Assembly: GCF_001544275.1 (NCBI RefSeq)
Contig: NZ_BCQE01000017.1
Coordinates: 1 to 64,000, forward strand
Direction of reading: 5' to 3'
DNA: 64,000 nucleotides
From: Enterococcus gallinarum NBRC 100675
GTDB lineage: Bacteria > Bacillota > Bacilli > Lactobacillales > Enterococcaceae
Part shown: one piece after another, positions 55,815 to 64,000 of the stretch
Position numbering within the stretch: position 1 is the stretch's first letter
Layout: each line of letters starts with the position of its first letter
Position numbers and translations under genes: made by a program
The notes under the pieces: generated by a model
Database searches by the model: none
What the model saw: the letters and a program-made list of their open reading frames with translations, nothing else
What the model was told of the DNA's origin: nothing

Positions 55815-56816
55815 TATGCGATTGATGACTTCTTCCACATTTTTGATGGTTACAGAAATCGTGCCATCCGGATTGTTGATGAATTCGATCAAATTCGGAT
55901 CTCGATAGACATCCAATGGAACGATCAACTCGATACCATTGGAAAGTTTTAGCTTTTGTTTGCCATATTTTTTTTCTGAAATTTCTCTGACCTCTCGCAG
56001 CATAGGGGCTTGATCGATATACCCTTTTTCTGCTACTTCTTCTTGAAACGCCATCTGAGCCGTAATATTATCTTTGAATACTTTTTGGGCAATCGAATCT
56101 ACATGCAGCTGACCATTTTCTTCTATTGTATCGTAAACAGCCTCTTTGACATCGGCAATGACATCATAAGAAGGGGTCTCAAACTTTTGACCAATTTTTT
56201 CAGCTACCTTTTTGATGACTTTGACATTTTCTTCAAGAGAAGGTAACGGTTCAGAATCAATCACTTTCGTGGAGAAATAGAAATATTTTTCTCCGGAGAA
56301 GGTATATTTTTTCTCTACTAATTCGTAAGTCAGCTGCTCGACATCGATTGTTATTCCTTCATCTGCTTTTTGGGTTTTGCCAGCTAAAAGTGCTCGATGC
56401 AAAATCAGATTATTGGCGATACCTATTTCAGTGCTGTCGATAAAGTGCGTGTAGCCATCTGTATAGTTAACCTTCAAAAATGCCAATTGCAGTTTGGTAT
56501 CTAATTCATACAAGACAATGAAAGCATCCGCACTTGGGGCATCTTCACTTTGTTGGTAAACTTCATACCAGCGTCGAAGGATTGCTTCACTGCTTTCAAC
56601 AAATGATTCCGGCGCTTGTTTGACGAATCTAGCCATCTCAGAATCCTCCAGCAAGCGGCCGGTCTTTGTCTGAGGTGTCGCTAATTTTTGAATTTTTTTC
56701 GTTAAATAATCTCGGATGTATTCCGTTGTCAGATCCAATTCCACTTGCGAGTATACGGGATCACCCGTTTGTCGATCCACAATGTGCATAATCGCACGCT
56801 TTAAATAGATATCCAT
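55812..56816 (-). CDS. Nucleoid-associated protein (NdpA/YejK family)
   Basis: A 334-residue cytoplasmic protein of the 37-kDa nucleoid-associated family, whose precise role is unclear. It begins MDIYLKRAIMHIVDRQTGDPVYSQVELDL and contains AFIVLYELDTKLQLAFLKVNYTDGYTHFID. The C-terminal part contains GIELIVPLDVYRDPNLIEFINNPDGTISVTIKNVEEV. ATG 56816 has AAGGAG six bases upstream; the extended frame to 56921 is Cys-rich and non-conserved. Single gene with its own promoter region toward the divergent aldo/keto reductase. Confidence 0.85.
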   Translation of the reverse strand: MDIYLKRAIMHIVDRQTGDPVYSQVELDLTTEYIRDYLTKKIQKLATPQTKTGRLLEDSEMARFVKQAPESFVESSEAILRRWYEVYQQSEDAPSADAFIVLYELDTKLQLAFLKVNYTDGYTHFIDSTEIGIANNLILHRALLAGKTQKADEGITIDVEQLTYELVEKKYTFSGEKYFYFSTKVIDSEPLPSLEENVKVIKKVAEKIGQKFETPSYDVIADVKEAVYDTIEENGQLHVDSIAQKVFKDNITAQMAFQEEVAEKGYIDQAPMLREVREISEKKYGKQKLKLSNGIELIVPLDVYRDPNLIEFINNPDGTISVTIKNVEEVINRI

Positions 56817-56975
56817 ATTCTCTCTCCTTATCCATTTCTCAAGTGTACAAAAAAACTGGTTCAAAACACAAGTTTTTTTACATCTTTTTTGTGCATTATT
56901 TTGATCAGAAGTATCTTCCATTGGAAAAAAATCCCTTCTCTGCTAAACTAAAAACAAAGAAATGGAGGAATGAAA

Positions 56976-57815
56976 ATGAACAGTTATACTTTATCGAACA
57001 ATGTATCGATTCCTGAACTTGGCTTTGGCACTTGGCAAACACCAAATGGTGACGTTGCTGTTTCTGCTGTCAAAAAAGCATTGGAAGTTGGTTACCGTCA
57101 TATCGATACCGCGCAAGGTTACAAAAATGAAGACAGTGTTGGACAAGCAATTAAAGAAAGTGGCATTCCTAGAGAAGAAATCTTTTTGACAACAAAATTA
57201 TGGAATGAAAATCACTCTTACGACTTGGTCCTTTCTTCCTTTGAAGAATCGTTGAAGAAATTACAAACCGACTATATCGATCTTTTCTTGATTCATTGGC
57301 CAAATCCAGTGAAATTCCGTGACAATTGGCAGTCAGCCAATGCAGAAACGTGGCGCGCAATGGAAGAGCTTTATCAAGCTGGTAAGATCAAAGCCATCGG
57401 CGTCAGCAATTTCTTGCCTCATCATTTCGAAGAACTGAAAAAAACAGCCACTATTTTCCCAATGGTCAACCAAATTTTCTTAGCGCCAGGTGAATTACAA
57501 AAAGAAGTAGTGTCTTATTGCCAAGAGCACAATGTCTTATTGGAAGCTTACAGTCCTTTAGGCACAGGAAAAATCTTTGACGTTCCCGAAATGCAGGAAC
57601 TCTCTGACAAGTACGGCAAAACGATTGCTCAAATCGCGATTCGCTGGTCTTTACAACATGGTTTCTTGCCGCTGCCTAAATCTGTTACACCAAGTCGTAT
57701 CGAGGAAAACCTAGCAGTCTTTGATTTTGAGCTTTCTGATGAAGATATGCAGCGAATCGATCAACTGGATGGAGTCGTTGGGAAAGCAACTAATCCGGAT
57801 ACAACAGGATTCTAA
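56976..57815 (+). CDS. Aldo/keto reductase
   Basis: NADPH-dependent oxidoreductase of 279 residues. The (beta/alpha)8 family tetrad can be read as Asp and Tyr in HIDTAQGYKNE, Lys in FLTTKLWNE, and His in LFLIHWPNP. The AKR signatures PLPKSVTPSRIEENLAVFDFELSDEDM and IKAIGVSNFLPHHFEEL are present. Substrate is not predictable; relatives include 2,5-diketo-D-gluconate and methylglyoxal reductases. GGAGG stands seven bases before ATG 56976, which is preferred to ATG 56970. Confidence 0.93.
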   Translation: MNSYTLSNNVSIPELGFGTWQTPNGDVAVSAVKKALEVGYRHIDTAQGYKNEDSVGQAIKESGIPREEIFLTTKLWNENHSYDLVLSSFEESLKKLQTDYIDLFLIHWPNPVKFRDNWQSANAETWRAMEELYQAGKIKAIGVSNFLPHHFEELKKTATIFPMVNQIFLAPGELQKEVVSYCQEHNVLLEAYSPLGTGKIFDVPEMQELSDKYGKTIAQIAIRWSLQHGFLPLPKSVTPSRIEENLAVFDFELSDEDMQRIDQLDGVVGKATNPDTTGF

Positions 57816-57829
57816 TGAGGGAAACCCCG

Positions 57830-58096
57830 ATGGATTCTACACGTTTGGATCAACTGCCCACTGCCGTCAAGCGAGCTTTGCATCCTGATTTTGTATTTCT
57901 GATTTTTCCCGACTACATTCAACATTTTCCCGCACGTCAATGGGATCAGTCAGACTATCAGCAAATGCTTGCTGAAAAAGCGAAGATGCCGCTAAGCTTT
58001 TTTCTATGGGAAAATTACTTGGTCGCCTACGGTAAAAATGATTCGTTTATTTTGATGCCTAAATATCAACAAATCGACGCTTTGAGCACTAAGTGA
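57830..58096 (+). CDS. Hypothetical protein in aldo/keto reductase operon
   Basis: An 88-residue soluble protein, rich in aromatic residues (FVFLIFPDYIQHF, FFLWENYLVAYG), that I cannot assign to a family. It starts 14 bases after the reductase stop. An in-frame ATG overlapping that stop (57815) is an alternative start, but ATG 57830 has GAGGG upstream. Co-transcription with the reductase is very likely. Ends before a hairpin terminator. Confidence 0.65.
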   Translation: MDSTRLDQLPTAVKRALHPDFVFLIFPDYIQHFPARQWDQSDYQQMLAEKAKMPLSFFLWENYLVAYGKNDSFILMPKYQQIDALSTK

Positions 58097-58127
58097 TGAA
58101 CCTGGTATAGCTCTAGAAGTAAGTTGA

Positions 58128-58192
58128 TTCCCTCAGAAACAGTCAAAGTCATCACCTACTCATTGGGTATGATCTTGGCTGTTTCTTTTATT
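58128..58192 (+). terminator. Terminator after the aldo/keto reductase operon
   Basis: GAAACAGTCAAAGTCAT pairs with ATGATCTTGGCTGTTTC (58136-58152, 58169-58185) and TTTTATTTC follows. Confidence 0.82.
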
Positions 58193-58313
58193 TCATTTAA
58201 GGAAAAGCCATTTTTTTCTGATAATCAAAAGAAATTCCTCATTTTTTCATGAAAACCCCTGTTCATTTTCGTCATTATTCCTTATAATCGAGATTGATTG
58301 AGAGGAGAAGAAT

Positions 58314-58955
58314 ATGAAAAAGAAACAATTAGCCAAGTTAAAACAACAATTTCGTCCATCTTATGAAATGGCACGTCAACAATTATTTTCAGCGATCCAA
58401 CACAAGACAGCTGCAAATTTTGGACTAGAGACCACCGTTTATATCAACCCTAAAAACCGTGAGGAAATGTTGATCGAACTGCAAACGGCAACGACCAAAG
58501 AACAAAAAATCGCAGTTCCTTTAGACGAGAATTTCAAAATCGTTGTGAAACGAATCCAAAAACAAGAAAAAGGTCTATTAGATCGTTTTAGTGATAATCT
58601 AGTGGAAGAAATCGCCGCTTATTGGTTGCCAGCAACACCAGCTGTCACTCAACCAGAAGCCTCTGCTACTGAACCAGTCTCAGAATCTCAGCCGGAAGCA
58701 GCGGAAACAACGGATGGTTTTGCCGCTTTTGAAGAAAAAATGACTGCATTTCCTAAATTCTCTGTTGAAAGAAATGCCGAGAATGTGCAGATTTTTGAAG
58801 ATACAGCGAAAGAAAAACGCCTATTGGCAACTATATCAGCGACTGAAGTTGGCGAATTCACTGTTGAACCTGCGTTGGCTCGTAAGTACAAACTGAAGCT
58901 GGATGTGATTCCATTGATCGAAGAGTATGCGAACACCCCACTAACTGAACGTTAA
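58314..58955 (+). CDS. Hypothetical protein, unknown function
   Basis: A 213-residue soluble protein that I do not recognise. A basic N-terminus (MKKKQLAKLKQQFRPSYEMARQQL) and a mixed alpha/beta segment to about residue 105 come first. A Pro/Ala/Glu/Thr-rich linker follows (about 106-140, TPAVTQPEASATEPVSESQPEAAETT), then a C-terminal part ending IPLIEEYANTPLTER. No signal peptide or membrane helix. Strong GAGAGGAG ribosome-binding site. It stands alone between two terminators. Confidence 0.75.
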   Translation: MKKKQLAKLKQQFRPSYEMARQQLFSAIQHKTAANFGLETTVYINPKNREEMLIELQTATTKEQKIAVPLDENFKIVVKRIQKQEKGLLDRFSDNLVEEIAAYWLPATPAVTQPEASATEPVSESQPEAAETTDGFAAFEEKMTAFPKFSVERNAENVQIFEDTAKEKRLLATISATEVGEFTVEPALARKYKLKLDVIPLIEEYANTPLTER

Positions 58956-58959
58956 GCTA

Positions 58960-59056
58960 AAGAGACGATGATAGAAAGAAAAAAACGAACAGCTCAACTG
59001 TTGGGGTTTGGCTACTTCATTTGTTGGAATCCTTCTATCATCGTCTCTTTCTTTTA
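58960..59056 (+). terminator. Long nested-hairpin terminator after the orphan gene
   Basis: Near-perfect 19-bp arms AAAGAGACGATGATAGAA.../...TTCTATCATCGTCTCTTT (58960-58978, 59032-59050) enclose a 53-base interior with AACAGCT/AACTGTT-type self-complementarity. TTTCTTTT follows. Confidence 0.8.
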
Positions 59057-59146
59057 AATACGTCTTTGCCCATTACCAAAAAGCCATCTGCTAAAAGGTA
59101 TTGATCAAATTCCATAGGACTGAATAACTCTGTATCAAGGAGGACC

Positions 59147-59578
59147 ATGATGAACGATGATGAACGATTCTAAATATCTCCTAAAACATACAGTTCCTGA
59201 AGTAGCTGAATACCTAACTCTACGAAAAAGCCTGCGGTCTTACTCTTCGTGGAACAGCTGCGAGTAAAATTGGTTTAAGCAATAGTCTTTTTGCAGTGAA
59301 TGTTCGAAGAACCAGCGATCAAACCTTAGTCGGCATGGGCCGATTGATTGGTGACGGAGGTACTGCCTATCAAATCCTAGACATCGCTGTCCTCCCTGAA
59401 GATCAAGGCAATGGATTCAAAATCAATCATGAGCGCCATAATGAACCATCTACATAAGGAAGTAGATCCTCAAGCTTACGTGAATCTGATTGCTGATTGT
59501 CCAGCTGAAAAACTTTATCAGCAGTTTGGTTTTGTGGAGACAGCCCCCAAAAGTATTGGGATGTACTTAAAACGATGA
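59147..59578 (+). pseudogene. GNAT acetyltransferase pseudogene
   Basis: Reading three frames in turn restores a GNAT protein: VPEVAEYLTLRK, then ACGLTLRGTAASKIGLSNSLFAV...GMGRLIGDGGTAYQILDIAVLPEDQGNGF, then SIMSAIMNHLHKEVDPQAYVNLIA...AEKLYQQFGFVETAPKSIGMYL. Three lesions are visible. A 10-bp tandem duplication at the start codon (ATGATGAACG twice, 59147-59166) shifts the frame. An extra A lies in the A-run near 59225-59229, and another near 59419-59422. A good AAGGAGG ribosome-binding site remains. The acetyl-CoA motif is QGNG instead of QGxGxG, at the third lesion. Confidence 0.88.
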
Positions 59579-59618
59579 GCTTTAGCAGCTTCTAGAAACA
59601 CTCATCAATTTATCTATG

Positions 59619-59672
59619 ACAAAAAAACTTGTTTCACGGTAGCAAATGCTACCGTGAAACAAGTTTTTTATT
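59619..59672. terminator. Bidirectional terminator (pseudogene / mvaE)
   Basis: Perfect 24-base arms, AAACTTGTTTCACGGTAGCA/TGCTACCGTGAAACAAGTTT core, with A- and U-runs on both sides. Confidence 0.93.
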
Positions 59673-62118
59673 GTTCCCGAATTTCTTCTAAAAATCGTAA
59701 CGCTTGTTGTTGATTCATTGGTGGATTTTGCCGTAGTTTTTCAGCTACTTGCTCGATTTCCGCTTTCTCCGCTCCAACAGCGATCGCTAGTGAACGAGCT
59801 TGCATACTCATATGTCCCTTCTGAATCCCTTCTGAGACAAGTGCCCGCAAAGCAGCCAAGTTTTGAACAAGTCCCACACTTGCAGCTAGCGCAGCTAACT
59901 CTTGAGAAGAGTGAACATCACTGATTTCCAATGCTGCTTGTGCTTTTGGTAGGACCTTTGTGGCGCCACCAACAGTAGCGATAGCTAACGGCAACGTGAT
60001 TTCCCCTACTAATCGATCCGATTCGATGGTCCAATTAGTCAGTCCTTGATAGCTGCCAGTACGAGCTGCATAGCCGTGACAGGCAGCAGAAACTGCCCGG
60101 GTATCATTTCCAGTGGCCAGCATCACTGCCTCCACCCCATTCATGATGCCTTTATTATGAGTGACTGCTCGATAAGGATCCGTTTTGGCAAACAAAGAAG
60201 CTTGAACAATTTTTTGTGCAACCGTGGCACCATCCCTTTTGCTTAAAGCAGAAAACGGTACTTCACAAACAGCCGTGACTAATGACTCAGTAGCAAGATT
60301 GCTTAAAATACTAAATAAGATTTCTTCATTAGGAAACCATTCTCTGAAAAGTGCGGCAACGCCTTCTAAGATCGCATTGATGATATTGGCTCCCATCGCA
60401 TCCTTGACATCCACGAAAAGATCCACCGATAAAAACGTCGACTGATCAGCAGATTCCTGCTGAGAATCTGCTGGAAAGTGCCGCAGAGCGATGCGTCGCA
60501 ATCCTCCTTCTCGTTTGACGATCGAAGGATAGCTTTGTTCTGCCCGCTCAAAAATCACAGCTTGGTTTTCCGCAATCCATTGCTCGATTTCATTTGGATT
60601 CTTTGCAGAAAAAACAATCTGTCCTCGCAACAATCGTTCTTTGCTTTGCGTATGGATCTCACCAGCCATTTTGGCTCCATTACTCATTGCTGCAATCACA
60701 GAAGGTTCTTCTGTAGCCATTGGCACGACATATGCTTTGCCGTCCACCTTCAGATTCATACCTACACCCATTGGCAGCTCGATCTCACTGATTTGGTTCT
60801 CAATCAAATGGTTCGCCGTGTCTTCCGCTAACATCATTTGTGACAGTTGTTGTTTGGTTTCACTAGAAATTTTTTGTTGATTCTCAAGCTCTTGTAACCG
60901 CTCAGCGGGGGACAACTCATAAAATTTCTTATCCGTCGGCTTTGCTTTTTCAATTGTTGGCCGCTCCAACAGCATAGCCAGCCCTAACCCGCCACCAACA
61001 CATAAAGATGCAATCCCATAACGGGCTTGGATCTCTTGCATTTGGTAGACCAAAGAAGTCGCTAAGCGGGCTCCTGTAGCACCAATCGCATGTCCAAGAG
61101 AAATTCCGCCACCATAGCGATTGACTTTTGCTGGATCCAATCCCAATTCAGACTCCACCACGATCGAAGATGCAGCAAACGCTTCGTTGATCTCAAACAC
61201 ACCGATGTCTTCTAATGAAACTTTTTGATTTTGAAGAAGTGTTCGAATTGCCTTGATAGGAGAGATCCCCATGATTTCAGGGTCAATCCCTACTTCAACG
61301 ATTTCTTTGATCGTCGCTAAATACGGAATATCATTTGTTTCACAGTAGGTTTTTGATGCTAACAACACCAATGCTGCACCATCATTGATCGTAGAAGCAT
61401 TTCCAGCAGTTACGGTACCGTCAGTTTTAAAAACTGGTTTTAAAGAAGTCAGTTTTTCTAGTGTGGTCTGACTGCGGATCCCTTCATCTGCGGTGATCGT
61501 TTCTGTTTCGCCAGCCAGCGGAACGATCTCTTTCGCAAATTTATTCTCTGCTTGCGCTTTAGCGGCTTTCATTTGTGATTGATAGGCGAACTGGTCCTGA
61601 GCCTCTCGCGAGATGTCGTAGCGTTGCGCCACATTTTCAGCTGTCAAGCCCATTGGCTTACTACTAAAAGCATCTGTTAAACCATCTAATGTCATACTTG
61701 AGACTGGAACACTGTAAGTATCTTCTGCTTTATTGTAATGACTGAGGGACGGAGCATTCGTCATGCTTTCGATCCCCCCGGCTAAAACAACTTGCGCTTT
61801 GCCCAACTGGATTTGTTCCATTCCCATTAAAATGGCTTTCAATCCAGAACCACAAACTTCATTGATCGTTGATGCCGGGATGTCCACTGAGAGACCACTT
61901 TGTAGGGCCACTTGTCGGGCAGGGTTTTGGCCATTGCCTGCTTGTAGAACATTGCCGATGATCACTTGCGCGATTTCTTCCTTGATCTTTTGATTTCGTT
62001 CAAACATATCTTTCGCTACAGCAGTACCTAATGCAACTGCTGAAAATTTCTTTAATGACCCATGGTATTTACCGATGGGGGTTCTTCGTGCATCGATAAT
62101 AACAACTTCTTCCACCAT
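59668..62118 (-). CDS. mvaE: Bifunctional acetyl-CoA acetyltransferase / HMG-CoA reductase
   Basis: Fused enzyme for the first and third steps of the mevalonate pathway to isoprenoids. The 816-residue protein has an N-terminal thiolase (residues about 1-390; Cys89 in [10 protein letters not shown], His in [20 protein letters not shown]). A C-terminal class II HMG-CoA reductase has [37 protein letters not shown] and GGATKVLP. This fusion is characteristic of enterococci and close relatives. GGAGG lies four bases before the ATG; a GTG one codon later is possible. Divergent from mvaS. Confidence 0.98.
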   Translation of the reverse strand: MVEEVVIIDARRTPIGKYHGSLKKFSAVALGTAVAKDMFERNQKIKEEIAQVIIGNVLQAGNGQNPARQVALQSGLSVDIPASTINEVCGSGLKAILMGMEQIQLGKAQVVLAGGIESMTNAPSLSHYNKAEDTYSVPVSSMTLDGLTDAFSSKPMGLTAENVAQRYDISREAQDQFAYQSQMKAAKAQAENKFAKEIVPLAGETETITADEGIRSQTTLEKLTSLKPVFKTDGTVTAGNASTINDGAALVLLASKTYCETNDIPYLATIKEIVEVGIDPEIMGISPIKAIRTLLQNQKVSLEDIGVFEINEAFAASSIVVESELGLDPAKVNRYGGGISLGHAIGATGARLATSLVYQMQEIQARYGIASLCVGGGLGLAMLLERPTIEKAKPTDKKFYELSPAERLQELENQQKISSETKQQLSQMMLAEDTANHLIENQISEIELPMGVGMNLKVDGKAYVVPMATEEPSVIAAMSNGAKMAGEIHTQSKERLLRGQIVFSAKNPNEIEQWIAENQAVIFERAEQSYPSIVKREGGLRRIALRHFPADSQQESADQSTFLSVDLFVDVKDAMGANIINAILEGVAALFREWFPNEEILFSILSNLATESLVTAVCEVPFSALSKRDGATVAQKIVQASLFAKTDPYRAVTHNKGIMNGVEAVMLATGNDTRAVSAACHGYAARTGSYQGLTNWTIESDRLVGEITLPLAIATVGGATKVLPKAQAALEISDVHSSQELAALAASVGLVQNLAALRALVSEGIQKGHMSMQARSLAIAVGAEKAEIEQVAEKLRQNPPMNQQQALRFLEEIREQ

Positions 62119-62306
62119 GCCACCTCCAACAGAAATATATCATTATTTCCACAAAAAAAGAATACCCCACGAGTTTCCATTCTGTTCCAATCAGCCATTC
62201 TTAAATAAAGTTTAAATTCTAATAGAATTTTTTTCATTTTTAAACAAAAATATGATACCGTATAGACGATAGTTATAACATAAGTTAAATCCAAAGGAGC
62301 GTCATA
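62119..62306. promoter_or_regulatory. Divergent mvaE-mvaS promoter region
   Basis: An AT-rich 188-bp gap must hold both promoters. The mvaS side has AAAGGAG eight bases before its ATG. I cannot fix -35/-10 pairs with confidence on either side, and no clear operator is visible. Confidence 0.5.
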
Positions 62307-63461
62307 ATGAACGTTGGTATTGATAAAATAAATTTTTTTGTTCCGCCTTACTATATAGACATGGTTGATCTCGCTCACGCTCGTGAGGTAGATCCTAATA
62401 AATTTACCATTGGTATCGGTCAAGACCAAATGGCAGTCAGCAAAAAAACACAAGATATCGTTACATTTGCGGCTAGTGCAGCAAAAGAAATCTTAGAACC
62501 TGAAGACTTGCAGGCAATCGACATGGTGATTGTTGGGACAGAATCTGGAATCGATGAGTCGAAAGCCTCTGCTGTAGTCTTACACAGATTGCTTGGCGTC
62601 CAACCTTTCGCCCGCTCTTTCGAAATCAAAGAGGCTTGTTACGGAGCAACGGCAGGGATTCAATTTGCGAAAACCCATATTCAAGCCAATCCAGAAAGCA
62701 AGGTTCTAGTCATTGCGTCCGATATTGCTCGTTATGGCTTACGTTCCGGTGGTGAACCGACACAAGGAGCAGGTGCTGTTGCCATGTTGCTTACAGCTAA
62801 CCCACGAATTTTGACTTTTGAAAATGACAATTTGATGTTGACTCAAGATATTTATGATTTTTGGCGTCCTCTCGGCCACGCTTATCCAATGGTCGATGGG
62901 CATCTATCCAATCAAGTCTACATCGATTCTTTCAAAAAAGTGTGGCAAGCTCATTGCGAACGCAATCAAACCAGCATCAGCGATTATGCTGCAATCAGCT
63001 TCCATATTCCTTATACAAAAATGGGAAAAAAAGCATTGTTAGCAGTCTTTGCCGATGAAGTAGAAACAGAGCAGGAACGAGTGATGGCTCGCTATGAAGA
63101 ATCCATCGTCTATAGTCGCAGAATCGGCAATCTCTATACCGGCTCTCTGTATTTGGGACTGATTTCGTTATTAGAAAATTCGTCTCATTTAAGCGCAGGA
63201 GATCGCATTGGTCTTTTTAGTTATGGTTCTGGGGCTGTTTCTGAATTTTTCAGTGGTCGTTTGGTAGCTGGTTATCAAAATCAATTAAACAAAGAAGCCC
63301 ACACTCAGCTATTGGATCAGCGACAAAAATTAAGCATTGAGGAATATGAAGCCATCTTTACTGATTCATTGGAAATCGATCAAGATGCCGCATTTTCTGA
63401 TGATCTTCCTTATAGTATTCGAGAAATTAAAAATACGATCCGTTATTATAAAGAAAGCTAA
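62307..63461 (+). CDS. mvaS: Hydroxymethylglutaryl-CoA synthase
   Basis: Condenses acetyl-CoA with acetoacetyl-CoA, the second step of the mevalonate pathway. The 384-residue thiolase-fold enzyme has Glu79 in IVGTES and the acyl-carrying Cys111 in FEIKEACYGAT. The catalytic His is in AISFHIPYTKMG near residue 233. These positions agree with the well-studied E. faecalis MvaS. It ends in a small terminator. Confidence 0.98.
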   Translation: MNVGIDKINFFVPPYYIDMVDLAHAREVDPNKFTIGIGQDQMAVSKKTQDIVTFAASAAKEILEPEDLQAIDMVIVGTESGIDESKASAVVLHRLLGVQPFARSFEIKEACYGATAGIQFAKTHIQANPESKVLVIASDIARYGLRSGGEPTQGAGAVAMLLTANPRILTFENDNLMLTQDIYDFWRPLGHAYPMVDGHLSNQVYIDSFKKVWQAHCERNQTSISDYAAISFHIPYTKMGKKALLAVFADEVETEQERVMARYEESIVYSRRIGNLYTGSLYLGLISLLENSSHLSAGDRIGLFSYGSGAVSEFFSGRLVAGYQNQLNKEAHTQLLDQRQKLSIEEYEAIFTDSLEIDQDAAFSDDLPYSIREIKNTIRYYKES

Positions 63462-63471
63462 ACCTATTTAA

Positions 63472-63508
63472 TCAAAGCAGCTTAGTTAACCTGGCTGCTT
63501 TTTTATTT
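63472..63508 (+). terminator. Terminator of mvaS
   Basis: AAAGCAGC/GCTGCTTT stem (63474-63481, 63494-63501) followed by TTTATTTT. Confidence 0.85.
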
Positions 63509-63571
63509 TACCATTTTCATTCATCCCTTTATCTGTTATAAAAAAAATTTTCAGAATATTGCGTTTTTCAA

Positions 63572-63601
63572 TTGACAGATAACTGAACTTTCGTCTATAC
63601 T
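63572..63601 (+). promoter_or_regulatory. Promoter of the attenuated lipoprotein operon
   Basis: TTGACA (63572-63577), 18 bases, TATACT (63596-63601). The transcript would start near 63608, shortly before the ribosome-binding site of the leader peptide. Confidence 0.8.
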
Positions 63602-63630
63602 GTAAACAATTCAAGTTTGGAGGAAGAATC

Positions 63631-63687
63631 ATGAAACTATTACTATCCCCACAACTGAATATTGCTTACTTTAGCTATTTTAGATAG
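63631..63687 (+). CDS. Leader peptide, Phe/Tyr-rich
   Basis: Eighteen-codon open frame MKLLLSPQLNIAYFSYFR with TTTGGAGGA seven bases before the ATG. Five of its last eight residues are Phe or Tyr. Its stop codon abuts the first arm of a pair of alternative hairpins. Together with the downstream antiterminator/terminator this has the architecture of a transcription-attenuation leader. Which signal stalls the ribosome (charged tRNA-Phe or tRNA-Tyr, or an inhibitor) is not known. Confidence 0.75.
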   Translation: MKLLLSPQLNIAYFSYFR

Positions 63688-63864
63688 TTTGTATTCATAA
63701 CATTGTGGATACAAACCTCACAACACTTTGTTTGTATCTATAATGGCTAGAGCAGTTTAACGTGAACAGCAGCCATGTAGAGTATCTTCTAAATGGCCGC
63801 ACTGAATTTCTGAATTTTGGTAAGTTCAAATCCATTTAGACGATTGTCTGAATGGATTTTTTTG
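63687..63864 (+). promoter_or_regulatory. Attenuator with alternative hairpins upstream of the lipoprotein gene
   Basis: GTTTGTAT occurs at 63687-63694 and at 63730-63737, and either copy can pair with ATACAAAC at 63709-63716. This gives two exclusive hairpins. Further on, TCTAAATGG (63788-63796) can pair with CCATTTAGA (63832-63840) as an antiterminator. Alternatively AATCCATTTAGAC (63829-63841) pairs with GTCTGAATGGATT (63846-63858), followed by seven U, as terminator. The stretch 63744-63775 can form another stem (TGGCT/AGCCA). Confidence 0.78.
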
Positions 63865-63906
63865 TTCCGTTGCTTTTAAATCAAGACTTTTTAGGAGGAA
63901 TATTTG

Positions 63907-64000
63907 ATGAAAATGAAAAAATGGATAACAACTGGCCTATTGGCAACTACCTTAGGACTTGGACTTGCGGCATGTGGGAATACCAACAATGCCACTGAAG
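63907..64000 (+). CDS. Lipoprotein, 5' end only (probable transporter substrate-binding protein)
   Basis: The first 31 codons run off the window edge. A basic start MKMKKWITTG is followed by a hydrophobic stretch and a lipobox LAAC (lipid-attached Cys near residue 23), then GNTNNATE. AGGAGG stands eight bases before the ATG. The signal is that of a lipoprotein, most often an ABC-transporter binding protein. The ligand cannot be read from this fragment. Aromatic amino acids would fit the Phe/Tyr-rich leader peptide, but this is speculation. Confidence 0.8.
   Translation, partial: MKMKKWITTGLLATTLGLGLAACGNTNNATE

Noticed and set aside
60224-60880. Plus-strand open frames opposite mvaE
   Set aside because: Antisense shadows of a fully conserved gene; no ribosome-binding sites and no family resemblance.

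Overview
The window is a chromosomal stretch of a low-to-moderate G+C Gram-positive coccus, almost certainly an Enterococcus. The main clues are the fused thiolase/HMG-CoA reductase gene mvaE divergent from mvaS, a MapZ homologue, ReoY/YpiA, an FMN riboswitch before ribU, and a stand-alone streptococcal-type tuf gene. That second tuf type is reported from many enterococci but not from E. faecalis. No prophage, insertion sequence, CRISPR array, rRNA or tRNA gene was found. Almost everything is core genome, arranged in operons mostly on the minus strand. The species is not fixed by anything visible here.

Layout. 1-6.2 kb: argS behind an arginine T-box, a solitary ornithine carbamoyltransferase with ArgR-like sites, and a tsaB-GNAT-GNAT-tsaD cluster (t6A tRNA modification and N-acetylation). 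6.2-11 kb: the Leloir galactose operon galK-galE-galT-galR with a well-formed promoter/operator. 11-14.7 kb: DUF3042, DUF488, and the rhodanese-glucokinase-YqgQ-rhomboid-5-FCL operon. 14.7-18.6 kb: a ferric-siderophore ABC transporter with two divergent Fur-box promoters. 18.7-26.8 kb: rpmG, a small kinase, several small unknown genes, mazG-cca, yitT, and reoY-ypiA with a degenerate dehydroquinate-synthase-like gene. 26.9-33.4 kb: ilvDBNCA, the Ile/Val operon, controlled by a leader-peptide attenuator. 33.5-41.1 kb: hup, der, rpsA, cmk, a LysM protein, recQ, a YpbB-like gene and a ferredoxin. 41.1-47.7 kb: ribU, rluB-scpB-scpA-xerD-fur, cvfB and azlCD. 47.7-55.2 kb: mapZ, dnaG-rpoD, a lysozyme-like enzyme and tufB. 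55.4-64 kb: yxeA, a nucleoid-associated protein, an aldo/keto reductase, two orphan genes, a broken acetyltransferase, mvaE/mvaS, and the 5' end of a lipoprotein gene behind an elaborate attenuator.

The most interesting material is regulatory. Two peptide-leader attenuators are visible. One has a Leu-Leu-Val-Ile-Ile-Ile run before ilvD. The other has a Phe/Tyr-rich 18-residue leader before a lipoprotein gene at the right edge, with mutually exclusive hairpins and an antiterminator/terminator pair. Several intergenic gaps hold unusually long nested hairpin terminators. The azlC ribosome-binding site lies inside a terminator stem, the fur promoter overlaps a PerR-type box, and a gene in the ReoY locus encodes an apparent AroB-fold pseudoenzyme.

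Start sites were chosen by ribosome-binding-site spacing and family length, so many coordinates are shorter than the longest open frame. All family assignments rest on reading the protein sequences, not on database searches.
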